DNA of 64,000 nucleotides from Paulinella micropora (GCA_009731375.1 BJOX01000025.1:1331531-1395530); one strand, 5' to 3'; positions 7,771-16,192 are shown, counted from the first letter of the stretch. Program-made: numbers and translations. The notes: a model not told the origin generated them from the sequence alone.

Positions 7771-8250
7771 ATGACTAATGAAATAGACGACATAATGAAA
7801 AAATATGGATGGTATCTCGGAGCAATAGCCAGTGATGAAATCTATAAGTTGAAGCCCAGAAGCAGAAAGCGATACGGATTTATTATGAATTTGGACAACC
7901 ACAATCAATCAGGGTCTCATTGGATCGCCGTATGGATAAGTCTAGATAAAGACAGGAGTGTTGAAGTCTATGACCCATTAGCACTTTACCAACCAACGGA
8001 AGACTTTCAACAACAAATGAAACAACTAATTGACCGAAGCCACCCCGTTAGTTATTTATTAATGAAGGTTAATCAAGTAAAAGAGCAGAGTGATACTTCC
8101 TCAACTTGTGGATGGCACTCAATGAGGTTTTTAATGGAACGAGCGAAAGGTAATCGCTTTAAGTTTGCTAGCGGATATACAGACCTAAAGGAAGAAGAAG
8201 CGGAAAAATTAAAAGCCCAGAACGGGTATGGTTTTGATACATATATTTGA
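7771..8250 (+). CDS. Adenain/Ulp1-like cysteine protease (capsid maturation)
   Basis: The 159-residue product carries the ordered catalytic set of the adenovirus-protease/Ulp1 fold: His50 in GSHWIAVWI, Asp68 in VEVYDPL, Gln106 (oxyanion hole) and Cys113 in STCGWHSMRF. Spacing and order fit C5/C48-type proteases found in Polintons and virophages, where they process capsid and core proteins during maturation. All catalytic residues are intact although the region upstream is broken. It lies immediately before the penton and major capsid genes. The TGA stop overlaps the first base pairs of cassette U4. Confidence 0.88.
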   Translation: MTNEIDDIMKKYGWYLGAIASDEIYKLKPRSRKRYGFIMNLDNHNQSGSHWIAVWISLDKDRSVEVYDPLALYQPTEDFQQQMKQLIDRSHPVSYLLMKVNQVKEQSDTSSTCGWHSMRFLMERAKGNRFKFASGYTDLKEEEAEKLKAQNGYGFDTYI

Positions 8251-8393
8251 TATTTGTTTCAGACTTCGTCTTCAACAAACATCGGGGCTATGCACTTTTT
8301 AAGGATTACAATAAGCATTAATTTTTTGAAAAAGAAAAAAACGATGTTTAGAATAAGCGAGAGTGCGGAGCACGAAGCGCAATTCTAAATATC
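8248..8393. repeat. Double-hairpin intergenic cassette U4
   Basis: Hairpin A is 8249-8284 (arms GATATTTGTT and AACAAACATCG, inner stem GAC-TTC-GTC). Hairpin B is 8342-8393 (arms CGATGTTTAGAAT and ATTCTAAATATC). The spacer of 57 nt is the longest. The protease stop codon TGA supplies the first bases of the cassette, and the penton ATG at 8394 follows its last base. Confidence 0.85.
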
Positions 8394-9206
8394 ATGGGGT
8401 ACAAAGGAGGGCGAAGTAGTGGTATTTACTATATCAACAGCAAAAACAGGATAACAGGCTCAGACAGCGACTTTACACACGAAGTCAATTTGAAGGGACT
8501 AGACAATCCCACGCATTGTAAAATTCTTCATATCTATGTTCCAAAGTCGTATTACTCTGTGGCTTCGCCATATAATACCTTTACACTTAGCGAAGACGGG
8601 TATGAGGCTTTAATTACAATACCTGAGGGAAACTACACAATGAACAATCTAAAAAATAAGTTGTCGGAGGTACTGACGGCAGAAAGTCCGAATGACTATA
8701 CATATGTCGTCTCAAGCAACAATACCAACATAGAACCAGAAGATGGTAAATTAACATTCAGTGTTTCAAATAACGGAGGCATTCAACCGCGGTTTATATT
8801 TGATGGTGATACACGTATTCACGAGGTTATGGGATTTGATAGAAATTCAACATATTTCTTCGCTAATGATTTCATTAAATCGCTAAATGTGATTATTCTA
8901 ACTGGAGAAAAGACTTTATACCTTCAATCAGACTTAGTTGGTGAAGGAGACAATCACGTGCTACAAGAAATATACACGGCTAATGAAATACCATTTGGAG
9001 CCGTTATATACGACGGAAGTGGGTCTGAGTATGGTAAGAAATTATCCGCCAGTTCAAATAATGTGTATCGGTTTTATCTTACAGACGAAAACGACCAAGC
9101 GATTAATCTTAATGGGTTAGGTATTGTAATGACATTATTAATTTACAGAGAGACAAATTATTTTAATTTATTTGCATCATTCTTCAATCTTTTGAAACAG
9201 AGATAA
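8394..9206 (+). CDS. Penton-like minor capsid protein
   Basis: The 270-residue protein begins MGYKGGRSSGIYYINSKNR, then a SDFTHEVNL segment, a YVPKSYYSV strand, IPEGNYTMNNLKNKL and, near the end, INLNGLGIVMTLLIY. This layout (Ser/Asn/Arg start, F-x-x-x-L strand, PxGxY turn, final NLNG..V.LL.Y strand) matches single jelly-roll penton proteins of polinton-like viruses and virophages, and the gene lies directly before the major capsid gene as is usual. The last 14 residues are hydrophobic and aromatic-rich (NLFASFFNLL). It would form the five-fold vertex. The start abuts cassette U4. Confidence 0.78.
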   Translation: MGYKGGRSSGIYYINSKNRITGSDSDFTHEVNLKGLDNPTHCKILHIYVPKSYYSVASPYNTFTLSEDGYEALITIPEGNYTMNNLKNKLSEVLTAESPNDYTYVVSSNNTNIEPEDGKLTFSVSNNGGIQPRFIFDGDTRIHEVMGFDRNSTYFFANDFIKSLNVIILTGEKTLYLQSDLVGEGDNHVLQEIYTANEIPFGAVIYDGSGSEYGKKLSASSNNVYRFYLTDENDQAINLNGLGIVMTLLIYRETNYFNLFASFFNLLKQR

Positions 9207-9210
9207 ATAT

Positions 9211-9330
9211 GATATTTTACTCATGCCCTTCGTGCCTTCGTAAAACATCGTAAGCCATTACAGTATAAAAAACGATGTTTTAGAATAAGCGAGAATGAGC
9301 GTAGCGAATGAAGCGTAATTCTAAAATATG
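9211..9330. repeat. Double-hairpin intergenic cassette U5
   Basis: Hairpin A is 9211-9250 (GATATTTTAC and GTAAAACATCG; tip CCCTTCGTG). Hairpin B is 9273-9329 (CGATGTTTTAGAAT and ATTCTAAAATAT, last base G instead of C). The spacer resembles that of U1. From 9331 to 9419 there is only AT-rich DNA and a 12-A run ending at the MCP start. Confidence 0.83.
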
Positions 9331-9419
9331 AAAATATCAATTAATTTTGGAATTATTTATTTTTTTCTATAAATATATTCTGGTGAATTAGTTAATTTAC
9401 ACTACTTCAAAAAAAAAAA

Positions 9420-10883
9420 ATGCCGACTCAACACGGAGGCGAACTAGACTTTTCAAGAACCGACTACATCAATGCTTCGTATCGTTTGAATAAGCTAACT
9501 CCGCGAGAAGGTGCGGGAACTATTACTGTTACTACCGCAGGAGGACAAGAAAGCAACTTTGACCTTATCAGCAGGCCATTTAACTTAGCCCGCTCTGTTT
9601 TGAGTTTTACTTATGCCCCACCAGCAATTGCCGCGAACTATAACAAATGCTATATGGATTGTCTGGCTCCTATTAGACAAATTCAACTTCAAACCCGTAG
9701 CGGTGTTTATCTGTGTGATGTAAATGAAGTTGGTAATTTTACGAAGATTATTTGGAAGGCCGAAACTTCTATGAAGGACTTTCTGACACTTGAAAACCAC
9801 GATAATGGAAGTGGTTCTGGATGTATGCTTCAAAAGTGTAATGCCAATAATAAAATTGATGTTTCACTAACCGCAGCAACTAGAACAAACTTTCGAGCCA
9901 TGACTGATGGAGCAGATAATGTAGCGGCTAGAACTTTGGCAATGTTTCCAGAACCTCCTACAAATGCTCGCCGACACGATGATTTAGCCTTGGCTGATGG
10001 AACGGGTGCGATCTCTGTCGTTGATGTCGCTTACAACGAGCCTAAGTATTTCTCGGCTGGTGCTATCACCTCCGCTGAGCCTTCTATCAGTGTTAAGATT
10101 AATTTGGGTATGCTTTACAATACTATTTTCGCCCTAGATAAGACTATTATGTTTCCAGAGATTTTGAATATGCGTATTGTATGGCAACAGACCCCTAAAA
10201 TTTATTATTACAATAACGCTGCTTTGTCAACGGGTGGAGGAGTGCTTGTTGCTGCCGCTGGTAATGTAAGTGTTTCTAATCTTAACTTGTTCCTTGCGGT
10301 TGAGACTAATCCCGATGTCATTCAATCAATTCAACAAAAGGTGGCGAGTCCTGAGGGTATGAGTTTTAATGTTGATTATCCTTATGTTTATAAAAATTCC
10401 ATTGCTCAATCAACTACACAAAACATTATTCTCCGCTTTGATAGGGGGCATGGTAAAAGGTTGAAGAAAATTTATCACACACTCTTCCACAACACTGAAA
10501 ACAAGAATACTGCTTATGATATTGATAACAGAGCAACCGCTAAGACTACCAGTTTCCACACCACACTTGACGGGGCACGACTTCAGGAATTTGAAATATA
10601 TCCCGCTAGTTATGAAGATTATATGTGCTTGAAACCTAAACTTGAAGGTTCTGTTTTGATGAATTCAAATGTGTATCAATACAACTGGTTCTGGGTTGAT
10701 ACTTGGGATAATACCCGCCCGCTGTGGAGCAAAGACCAAAATGAAGTTAGTGGGCTTGACCTTTCCAATGAGCGACGATGGGAGTTCATTAGCACTACAC
10801 AGAATAATGCTCATCAGCATGTAAGTGTAGCAATCACTCAGCGGGAGGTTCAGGTTAAGGCAAATATAATTTCTATTAGTTAA
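9420..10883 (+). CDS. MCP: Major capsid protein (double jelly-roll type)
   Basis: The 487-residue product has the look and length of polinton-like virus major capsid proteins: N-terminal MPTQHGGELDFSRTDYINAS, an early I..R.F...RSVLSFTY segment, long Gly/Thr/Asn-rich loops, and a C-terminal YQYNWFWVDTWDN segment typical of the second barrel. It is the largest protein of the penton-MCP pair and lies directly downstream of the penton. It would form the pseudo-hexameric capsomers. The start codon follows a run of twelve A residues with no hairpin next to it, recalling A-rich leaders of abundant late virus genes. Identification rests on context and composition as well as remembered family pattern. 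Confidence 0.82.
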   Translation: MPTQHGGELDFSRTDYINASYRLNKLTPREGAGTITVTTAGGQESNFDLISRPFNLARSVLSFTYAPPAIAANYNKCYMDCLAPIRQIQLQTRSGVYLCDVNEVGNFTKIIWKAETSMKDFLTLENHDNGSGSGCMLQKCNANNKIDVSLTAATRTNFRAMTDGADNVAARTLAMFPEPPTNARRHDDLALADGTGAISVVDVAYNEPKYFSAGAITSAEPSISVKINLGMLYNTIFALDKTIMFPEILNMRIVWQQTPKIYYYNNAALSTGGGVLVAAAGNVSVSNLNLFLAVETNPDVIQSIQQKVASPEGMSFNVDYPYVYKNSIAQSTTQNIILRFDRGHGKRLKKIYHTLFHNTENKNTAYDIDNRATAKTTSFHTTLDGARLQEFEIYPASYEDYMCLKPKLEGSVLMNSNVYQYNWFWVDTWDNTRPLWSKDQNEVSGLDLSNERRWEFISTTQNNAHQHVSVAITQREVQVKANIISIS

Positions 10884-10911
10884 GAAGTAATTATTAATTT
10901 TTGATAGTTAA

Positions 10912-10934
10912 TTTTTTTGTTTATATATACGAAT
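10912..10934 (+). promoter_or_regulatory. Promoter-like motif before the second fibre gene
   Basis: The motif is seven T, GTTTATATATACGAAT, ending at the ATG at 10935. It is the closest match to the motif at 238-260 upstream of the S74 fibre, so the two fibre-type genes share the same start-site context. Confidence 0.5.
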
Positions 10935-12176
10935 ATGTCTCACCAGAGAAATTTAATCGCACAAAATCCAGACGGAGAATTTATAAATGTCAGTGTTGGA
11001 TACGATGGTAATATTGAAACAAATAATTCAAAAACCGCTTTTGGCGAAGCAACGACTGCTCAATTAACACCAGTTTTACAGGAAATCTTTCCATATACAA
11101 TTAATACTAGGATATGGACAAAAACAGAAACAAAATCGTCTGTGTCATTTTTGAATAATATGGCTGAATTGAAAACTACCGCTGACGCCACGGCTGATGC
11201 TAGATTAGTAAGTAAAAGGAGAATAAAATATAGAACTGGAACTGGTGTCCTTGCTCGCTTTACTGCCTTATGGACAACAGACGACACAAAAGATTACTAT
11301 TCATATATTGGAATAGGAAATGACCTTAATGATGGATTTTACTTTTACAAAGATAAAGCGGGAATGAATATTGCGCATTGTTGCGGCAATCTCGTAGATT
11401 ATATAGACCAAAAAGACTGGGACGACCCATGCGATGGAAATTTTGCTATGCCAGACTTAGATTGGAGCAAAGGAAATGTATTTCAAATTCAATTTCAGTA
11501 TCTTGGGTTTGGTGCTATTAAGTTTTATATTGAAAATCCCATAACAGGATTATTTCAATTAGTTCATATGATTGAGTATGCGAATGCCAATAATGGTGTA
11601 AGCATGCGAAATACGACATTACCATTTACAGCAGTAATGAAAAATGATGCAAAGACTGGAATACAAATTCTTAAAACAGCGAGTGCTAGTTTATTCATTG
11701 AGGGTTCAAATGTAATAAATACCAGCATAACGAATTCAATTGAGGGTGCTGAAGTCGCCCACACTACAGAAAGACCGATATTAAGTATAAGAAATAAGGC
11801 AAAATATGATAGTGCTGGTGCTAACTTAGACAATTATTCATTAGTATATCCATCATTGATAAGTATTAGTAATGAAGACACAAAAACGAATATAGTAAGA
11901 ATGGTGTTGAATGGAACATTAACTGGAGCAGTGTACGTGGATGTAGATACGAAATATTCAATAGTTGATACCGACACAACAGCGACTGCTATCGCCAACG
12001 GAACGACGATTTTTAAAATATATGTTAATGCTAATTCAACTCAACAAATCAATCTAAGAAGTTATGATATTTATCTGTCTCCAAGTGATGTATTAACCTT
12101 TACGCAGAAATCGGTTTCCACTACGAATAATGGTGGAAATGTCAATATTATTGCTAATTTTATAGAAGACCAATAG
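10935..12176 (+). CDS. Second fibre/spike-like protein, lectin-like architecture
   Basis: The true start is the ATG at 10935 (MSHQRNLIAQNPDGEF), directly after the promoter-like motif; an upstream in-frame non-ATG start is not needed. The roughly 413-residue protein has a central segment with VLARFTALWT, YSYIGIGNDLNDGFYFY, GNVFQIQFQYLGFGAIKFYIE and FQLVHMIEYANAN. I associate this pattern with a jelly-roll/concanavalin-like fibre family found in algal large DNA viruses and phages. The C-terminal 130 residues are Thr/Asn-rich beta repeats. It is downstream of the MCP, a common place for attachment proteins. Its TAG stop overlaps cassette U6. Confidence 0.65.
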   Translation: MSHQRNLIAQNPDGEFINVSVGYDGNIETNNSKTAFGEATTAQLTPVLQEIFPYTINTRIWTKTETKSSVSFLNNMAELKTTADATADARLVSKRRIKYRTGTGVLARFTALWTTDDTKDYYSYIGIGNDLNDGFYFYKDKAGMNIAHCCGNLVDYIDQKDWDDPCDGNFAMPDLDWSKGNVFQIQFQYLGFGAIKFYIENPITGLFQLVHMIEYANANNGVSMRNTTLPFTAVMKNDAKTGIQILKTASASLFIEGSNVINTSITNSIEGAEVAHTTERPILSIRNKAKYDSAGANLDNYSLVYPSLISISNEDTKTNIVRMVLNGTLTGAVYVDVDTKYSIVDTDTTATAIANGTTIFKIYVNANSTQQINLRSYDIYLSPSDVLTFTQKSVSTTNNGGNVNIIANFIEDQ

Positions 12177-12299
12177 ATATTTGTTTCAGACCAGATTCGA
12201 CGAAGTCGAATCTACAACGTCTTCAACAAACATCGTGAAAGGTAAAGTGAAAAAAAAACGATGTTCTATGAAGGCGTGTCAACGCATGAATAGAATATC
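12175..12299. repeat. Double-hairpin cassette U6 between convergent genes
   Basis: Hairpin A is 12176-12235 (arms GATATTTGTT and AACAAACATCG) with a perfect inner 9-bp stem AGATTCGAC/GTCGAATCT. Hairpin B is 12259-12299 (arms CGATGTTCTAT and ATAGAATATC, inner GCGT/ACGC). It lies between a rightward and a leftward gene. The stop of the leftward gene is encoded inside hairpin B, the mirror image of the situation at U1. Confidence 0.85.
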
Positions 12300-12748
12300 A
12301 TATCAAAGATATTTTTTACCGCATCTTTGTTATTAAAATAAGGTTGTTGAATTAAATATTCAAGGTATGGTTTATCAATCTTAGCAACATCTTCAATTTT
12401 CATTTTTTTATACTTACCATATTGAAGAACAACATCTTTCTTTAATATACATCCTTCTTCTGTACATGTAGCAGTCGCTATCTCTACTCCTACATTAGCC
12501 TTTATTTCCGTAATTCCAGTTTCTTTCAAGTCAGTCGCCTTAAAAGGAGTGCTCTCTTCTTGCTGACCGAAGGTCGCATCTTCAACTACGTTGGAGTTGT
12601 CCGTTATGGTCTCCAATGGAATAACTACTTTCACATTGTCATCGCGGGGTTTGTATTGCTCATAGAAAGAAACAATGTCAGGCTTAGTCCATTTAATCGT
12701 GGGCTTTTTAATAGAAACATCAAGGTTCCATTTTTCAATTTCATTCAA
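12266..12748 (-). CDS. ExoX C-terminal-domain-like small protein 1
   Basis: The 160-codon frame ends inside hairpin B of U6. A N-terminal region (KPTIKWTKPDIVSFYEQYKP) is followed by an acidic linker, then the recognisable block QYGKYKKMKIEDVAKIDKPY with LEYLIQQPYF. This is the G-K-Y-K-G-x-x-I-x-x-I-A..D..YL-x-W/Y-L pattern of the ExoX-like C-terminal domain found in DnaQ exonucleases and alone in many viruses; no nuclease domain is attached. The start is uncertain: the frame has no ATG upstream of 12748 (TTG there), while an ATG at 12777 lies in another frame with only ten codons. A small frameshift at the 5' end is possible. Confidence 0.6.
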   Translation of the reverse strand: MNEIEKWNLDVSIKKPTIKWTKPDIVSFYEQYKPRDDNVKVVIPLETITDNSNVVEDATFGQQEESTPFKATDLKETGITEIKANVGVEIATATCTEEGCILKKDVVLQYGKYKKMKIEDVAKIDKPYLEYLIQQPYFNNKDAVKNIFDMIFYSCVDTPS

Positions 12749-12808
12749 GTAGTCTTGTTGGTGTTGAGGTCCGACATAATTTGTATATAATATAAATATT
12801 AATTTTTA

Positions 12809-13096
12809 TTATAAATATTTTTTTACTTCCGTCTTAATGTCTGTAAATTTATCAAACCACGGCTGTTTCATAACCCATTCAAGATATGGCTTATCAATGG
12901 TAGCAACATCTTGAATTTTCTTACCTTTATACTTACCAAATGGAAAAGTATCCTTTGGCTTGCCTGCCCGTGCATTTTCAATCATTTGGATTTCGTCAGT
13001 AATTATCTTTTTTACATCGGTAATAGAAAATGTTTCTTTTTTATTTTCAATAGAGAGTTTCTCAAACTTCTCACATAATCTGGTGAGGGTGGTCAT
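12809..13096 (-). CDS. ExoX C-terminal-domain-like small protein 2
   Basis: The 95-residue product has an N-terminal helix-rich half (TRLCEKFEKLSIENKKE) and a C-terminal block PFGKYKGKKIQDVATIDKPY with LEWVMKQPWF. The block is clearly paralogous to that of the neighbouring 160-codon gene, and this copy has the more canonical residues. The two genes are adjacent and in the same direction with about 60 bp between them, so a tandem duplication with divergence of the N-termini is likely. The ATG at 13096 follows a TATATAG-containing A/T-rich leader. A role in DNA binding or replication is inferred from its place next to the polymerase. Confidence 0.65.
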   Translation of the reverse strand: MTTLTRLCEKFEKLSIENKKETFSITDVKKIITDEIQMIENARAGKPKDTFPFGKYKGKKIQDVATIDKPYLEWVMKQPWFDKFTDIKTEVKKYL

Positions 13097-13152
13097 TGGT
13101 CTATATAGAGTGGTAAAAAATTTTATGGAAAAAAAATTAATTATTTGATATT

Positions 13153-16095
13153 TTATTTTTTAAGAGAGGACACGAAGCCGTAAGGGATACTATCATTTTC
13201 GTTGATAAACTCACGCCCGCACCATCTTGTTTTATTAACTACTTTTACTACATTCTTTTGGTGGTGTATGCTAAAGTGTTCAATATGTTGTTGTTTGCTG
13301 TTTCTGCTAGTACGTATTTTCTTCATTATAAAGTCTCTGGTATTAGTTAAACTTTCGCCCTTATCCATAAATTCATAAGCGGTTGAATTTAATTTTTTCA
13401 AATCCAAACCTTTTCCTCTAAAGTGGAAATGAGTTTTACCTTTTTCTTCCCCTTTCTTTACATACTCCAACATATACAATTTTGGTGCTATCCATAATCC
13501 TCTTATTATTTTACAATCCGTTCCAAGGTCGTCATCCATTCCGCCGATTGTTTTATCTCTAAATCTCTTTATCCGTTCAATGTTTCTTACATTGCTTTGA
13601 ATGCTGTCTGTATCCGTGTAATAATAATCTCTGTCTGGGTCGTTGTTTGGATTGGCTTCGGTCATATACTTATACATAATTCGTCTGCTGTATGCTAATA
13701 TGAATGCTCCGCAGTGAGTGGGCTTTGTAATTTTTTCTTCTTTCAATTTGTCATCTCTTGGAATACCAGAAATTAACCATAATTCACCATTAGCCTCTTC
13801 AAACTTTTCAATATCGGTTATCACATGTTTAGCCCAGAATTTCCAATACTCATGATTTTTTGTTATGAATTTGCTTACAGAATTAATCGGTCTTTGAATT
13901 GTCTTTCCGTATAAAGCATTCATAAATAACTTTGCTAATAAATACTGCGGTGTGCCTTTTTTTGAATTTTGTTTTCGTTTAAATAACTCTAATATGTAAT
14001 CTTTGAATACTGGTTCGGCTCCTTCTGTATAATAGCCACGAATGATTTTGACTTGGTATCCAAGTTCAATCATATCTTCAATATCAACAGAAGTAAGCCA
14101 TTGGTCTTTCATATCTCTTAATTCCCACTTTAAACAACCTTTGCTATCGCGGAATGGCACTCGCGGGTGTAATAGATTTTTTGGAGATATGTAATCAACA
14201 TTATATATCCCGAGTTTCCCTTTCATTTCTCCTTCGCATTTCTTAATTTCACCCGTCATATAATTTTCAAGCATTGCCGTTGGATAAAGACTTACAACAT
14301 CCGCATCAATAAGATAATCTTTAACCTCATCAAAGTCAATTTCGCCGTTTGTGTATTTTTGATATTGCTCGGATATAAATCTCCTCTTGCTTGGATAAGT
14401 CCTTGCCCCATATAATGCTTTTCTAAAATCCGCTTCTTGTTCTAACTTTGGAAGTTGAATTATGTATTGTTTATCAATTTTCTTTTTCCAAAGGTTAAAG
14501 GTTAAAGAAGACGTAGACATAAACTCCGATAAGTTCGTTTTATGTTCTTCATATATCGGTTTATTTAGTGTTTCGTATAGTTCCTTCAATCCCATAACAT
14601 CTTTTTCTAGATACAATAAACATTCTTTTTTCATATCGTCATCCATTTCTTCCCATCGTTTCGCTTTTTCATGGTCAAAATCGCCTTTTAAAACATTACA
14701 TCCCAAACTATCAAGGTTCTTTTTAAGGCTTCCTTCTGTGTGCTTAGACAAGTCCCAGAATTTCATATTTTTGTATTCCATTGAAATTATCGCCCCGTTA
14801 TTGATTAATGGAGTGCTTTTTATCTTTCTTTTAATAAACTCTTTTTGTAAGAAGTAATGGTCAAATTTACTACCATTAAAAGCATTAACATAAAATGTTG
14901 CTTTTGGTTTTCTTTTCGCTAAGTCATCCGCATATTGAAAGATTATATCAATGAGTTTTGAAATACAATCATCGCCAGCAACATATTTAAAACCAATATC
15001 CGCAATCGTATAACCTGCTATATACGCAGTATGGATTTCAATCGCATTTCTATATGTTTCTAAATCATAATGAAAAATCTCATCTTGATTATTATAACTC
15101 ATCTCCTTAAAGGTTGTTAATAAACTCTCATAGCGGTCTTTTGGTTTCCTTAATTTAGCCGCTGCATAAGTCTGTCGCTTAATATTACACTTATGATTAT
15201 TAAAATAAGTCTTAAAGCATTCCTCGCATCTCTTTTTATTCCTCTTTATAAAACCCATATAATGTCCCTTACTTAGATAGCAAAGCACATCCGCGGATAT
15301 TAAAGGGTCTTCATAGTTTTTGAATGTCTGTTTGGTTGTCGCATCAGTCAATTCAAAATACTTACCTTCAATACAATATTTTTTTAAGATTTCATATCCT
15401 ATTGAAAGTGGTATATATGAATTATGTTCAAGTTTGAATTCTTGCCTAATATCATTACATACTTTTTTATTGAGTTTTGATTTACCTTTCATTGGTAAAT
15501 TTAATATATCCTTAAAAACATAGAAGAAACAATTATTATCCTTACTCCTTGGATTAATATGAATTCCTTCATCTGTTTTATGTTTCTTATCACTTCCTAA
15601 GAGATTACAACCGCCTCCATCTTCTTGAATAATTTGAATAATCATACGTTGAATAATTCTATCATATCCATTCGCACTGGCTTCAAGATTTTGTTCGTTG
15701 TATAGATATATATCACGAAACAACTCATCAATGTCTTTTAACTTAACGGAATTGAAAGTTTTCCATTTATAAAACTTTTCATCATCAATATCCGTCATAT
15801 AACCAAACTTAACATGAAGACTTGCCTCGTTTGTCAAACCTCTATTTTTAGCATCCTTCACTGCTCTCATAATTGATATTTCAATCGCATCCATATCATA
15901 GAAGTTAATGTCAAGGTCTTTGAAAGGGTATGTATATCCATTTATACCTCTGTTTTTTATTGGTCTTAGTTCTACAAGTTTTACCTCACGCTTCTTCGCT
16001 TCTCTTGTCTTAGTTTCCCGCAAATGTGCTCTAGTCTTCAATAGTTCCCTCACATTTTCACTTGGTCTTGGTGCTGATGGTAGGGGTGGTGGCAT
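13153..16095 (-). CDS. pPolB: Protein-primed family B DNA polymerase
   Basis: The 980-residue protein has all core motifs. Exonuclease: ExoI FHYDLET (D344, E346), ExoII NAFNGSKFD (D412), ExoIII YLEKD (Y495, D499). Polymerase: motif A DVVSLYP (D599-P605), motif B KLFMNALYG (K722-G730), motif C YTDTDS (D828, D830) and KLY at 872-874. The spacing between motifs A and B leaves room for the TPR insertions of protein-primed enzymes. The N-terminal 330 residues contain a CxxC-x7-HxC zinc-binding motif (C290, C293, H301, C303) and a DNNC segment (D186-C189) with a later GHY (H278), possibly OTU-like. Known members copy linear genomes from a terminal protein. No lesion was seen in its frame. ATG at 16095 follows TATAAAAAGT. 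Confidence 0.95.
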   Translation of the reverse strand: MPPPLPSAPRPSENVRELLKTRAHLRETKTREAKKREVKLVELRPIKNRGINGYTYPFKDLDINFYDMDAIEISIMRAVKDAKNRGLTNEASLHVKFGYMTDIDDEKFYKWKTFNSVKLKDIDELFRDIYLYNEQNLEASANGYDRIIQRMIIQIIQEDGGGCNLLGSDKKHKTDEGIHINPRSKDNNCFFYVFKDILNLPMKGKSKLNKKVCNDIRQEFKLEHNSYIPLSIGYEILKKYCIEGKYFELTDATTKQTFKNYEDPLISADVLCYLSKGHYMGFIKRNKKRCEECFKTYFNNHKCNIKRQTYAAAKLRKPKDRYESLLTTFKEMSYNNQDEIFHYDLETYRNAIEIHTAYIAGYTIADIGFKYVAGDDCISKLIDIIFQYADDLAKRKPKATFYVNAFNGSKFDHYFLQKEFIKRKIKSTPLINNGAIISMEYKNMKFWDLSKHTEGSLKKNLDSLGCNVLKGDFDHEKAKRWEEMDDDMKKECLLYLEKDVMGLKELYETLNKPIYEEHKTNLSEFMSTSSLTFNLWKKKIDKQYIIQLPKLEQEADFRKALYGARTYPSKRRFISEQYQKYTNGEIDFDEVKDYLIDADVVSLYPTAMLENYMTGEIKKCEGEMKGKLGIYNVDYISPKNLLHPRVPFRDSKGCLKWELRDMKDQWLTSVDIEDMIELGYQVKIIRGYYTEGAEPVFKDYILELFKRKQNSKKGTPQYLLAKLFMNALYGKTIQRPINSVSKFITKNHEYWKFWAKHVITDIEKFEEANGELWLISGIPRDDKLKEEKITKPTHCGAFILAYSRRIMYKYMTEANPNNDPDRDYYYTDTDSIQSNVRNIERIKRFRDKTIGGMDDDLGTDCKIIRGLWIAPKLYMLEYVKKGEEKGKTHFHFRGKGLDLKKLNSTAYEFMDKGESLTNTRDFIMKKIRTSRNSKQQHIEHFSIHHQKNVVKVVNKTRWCGREFINENDSIPYGFVSSLKK

Positions 16096-16192
16096 ACTTT
16101 TTATATCAATGCGGTTATAAAAATTATAAAATAAAATGGAAATTTTTTATTTAATTATAATAATTAATAGAATTAAAAGTTTAAATAGAAAT

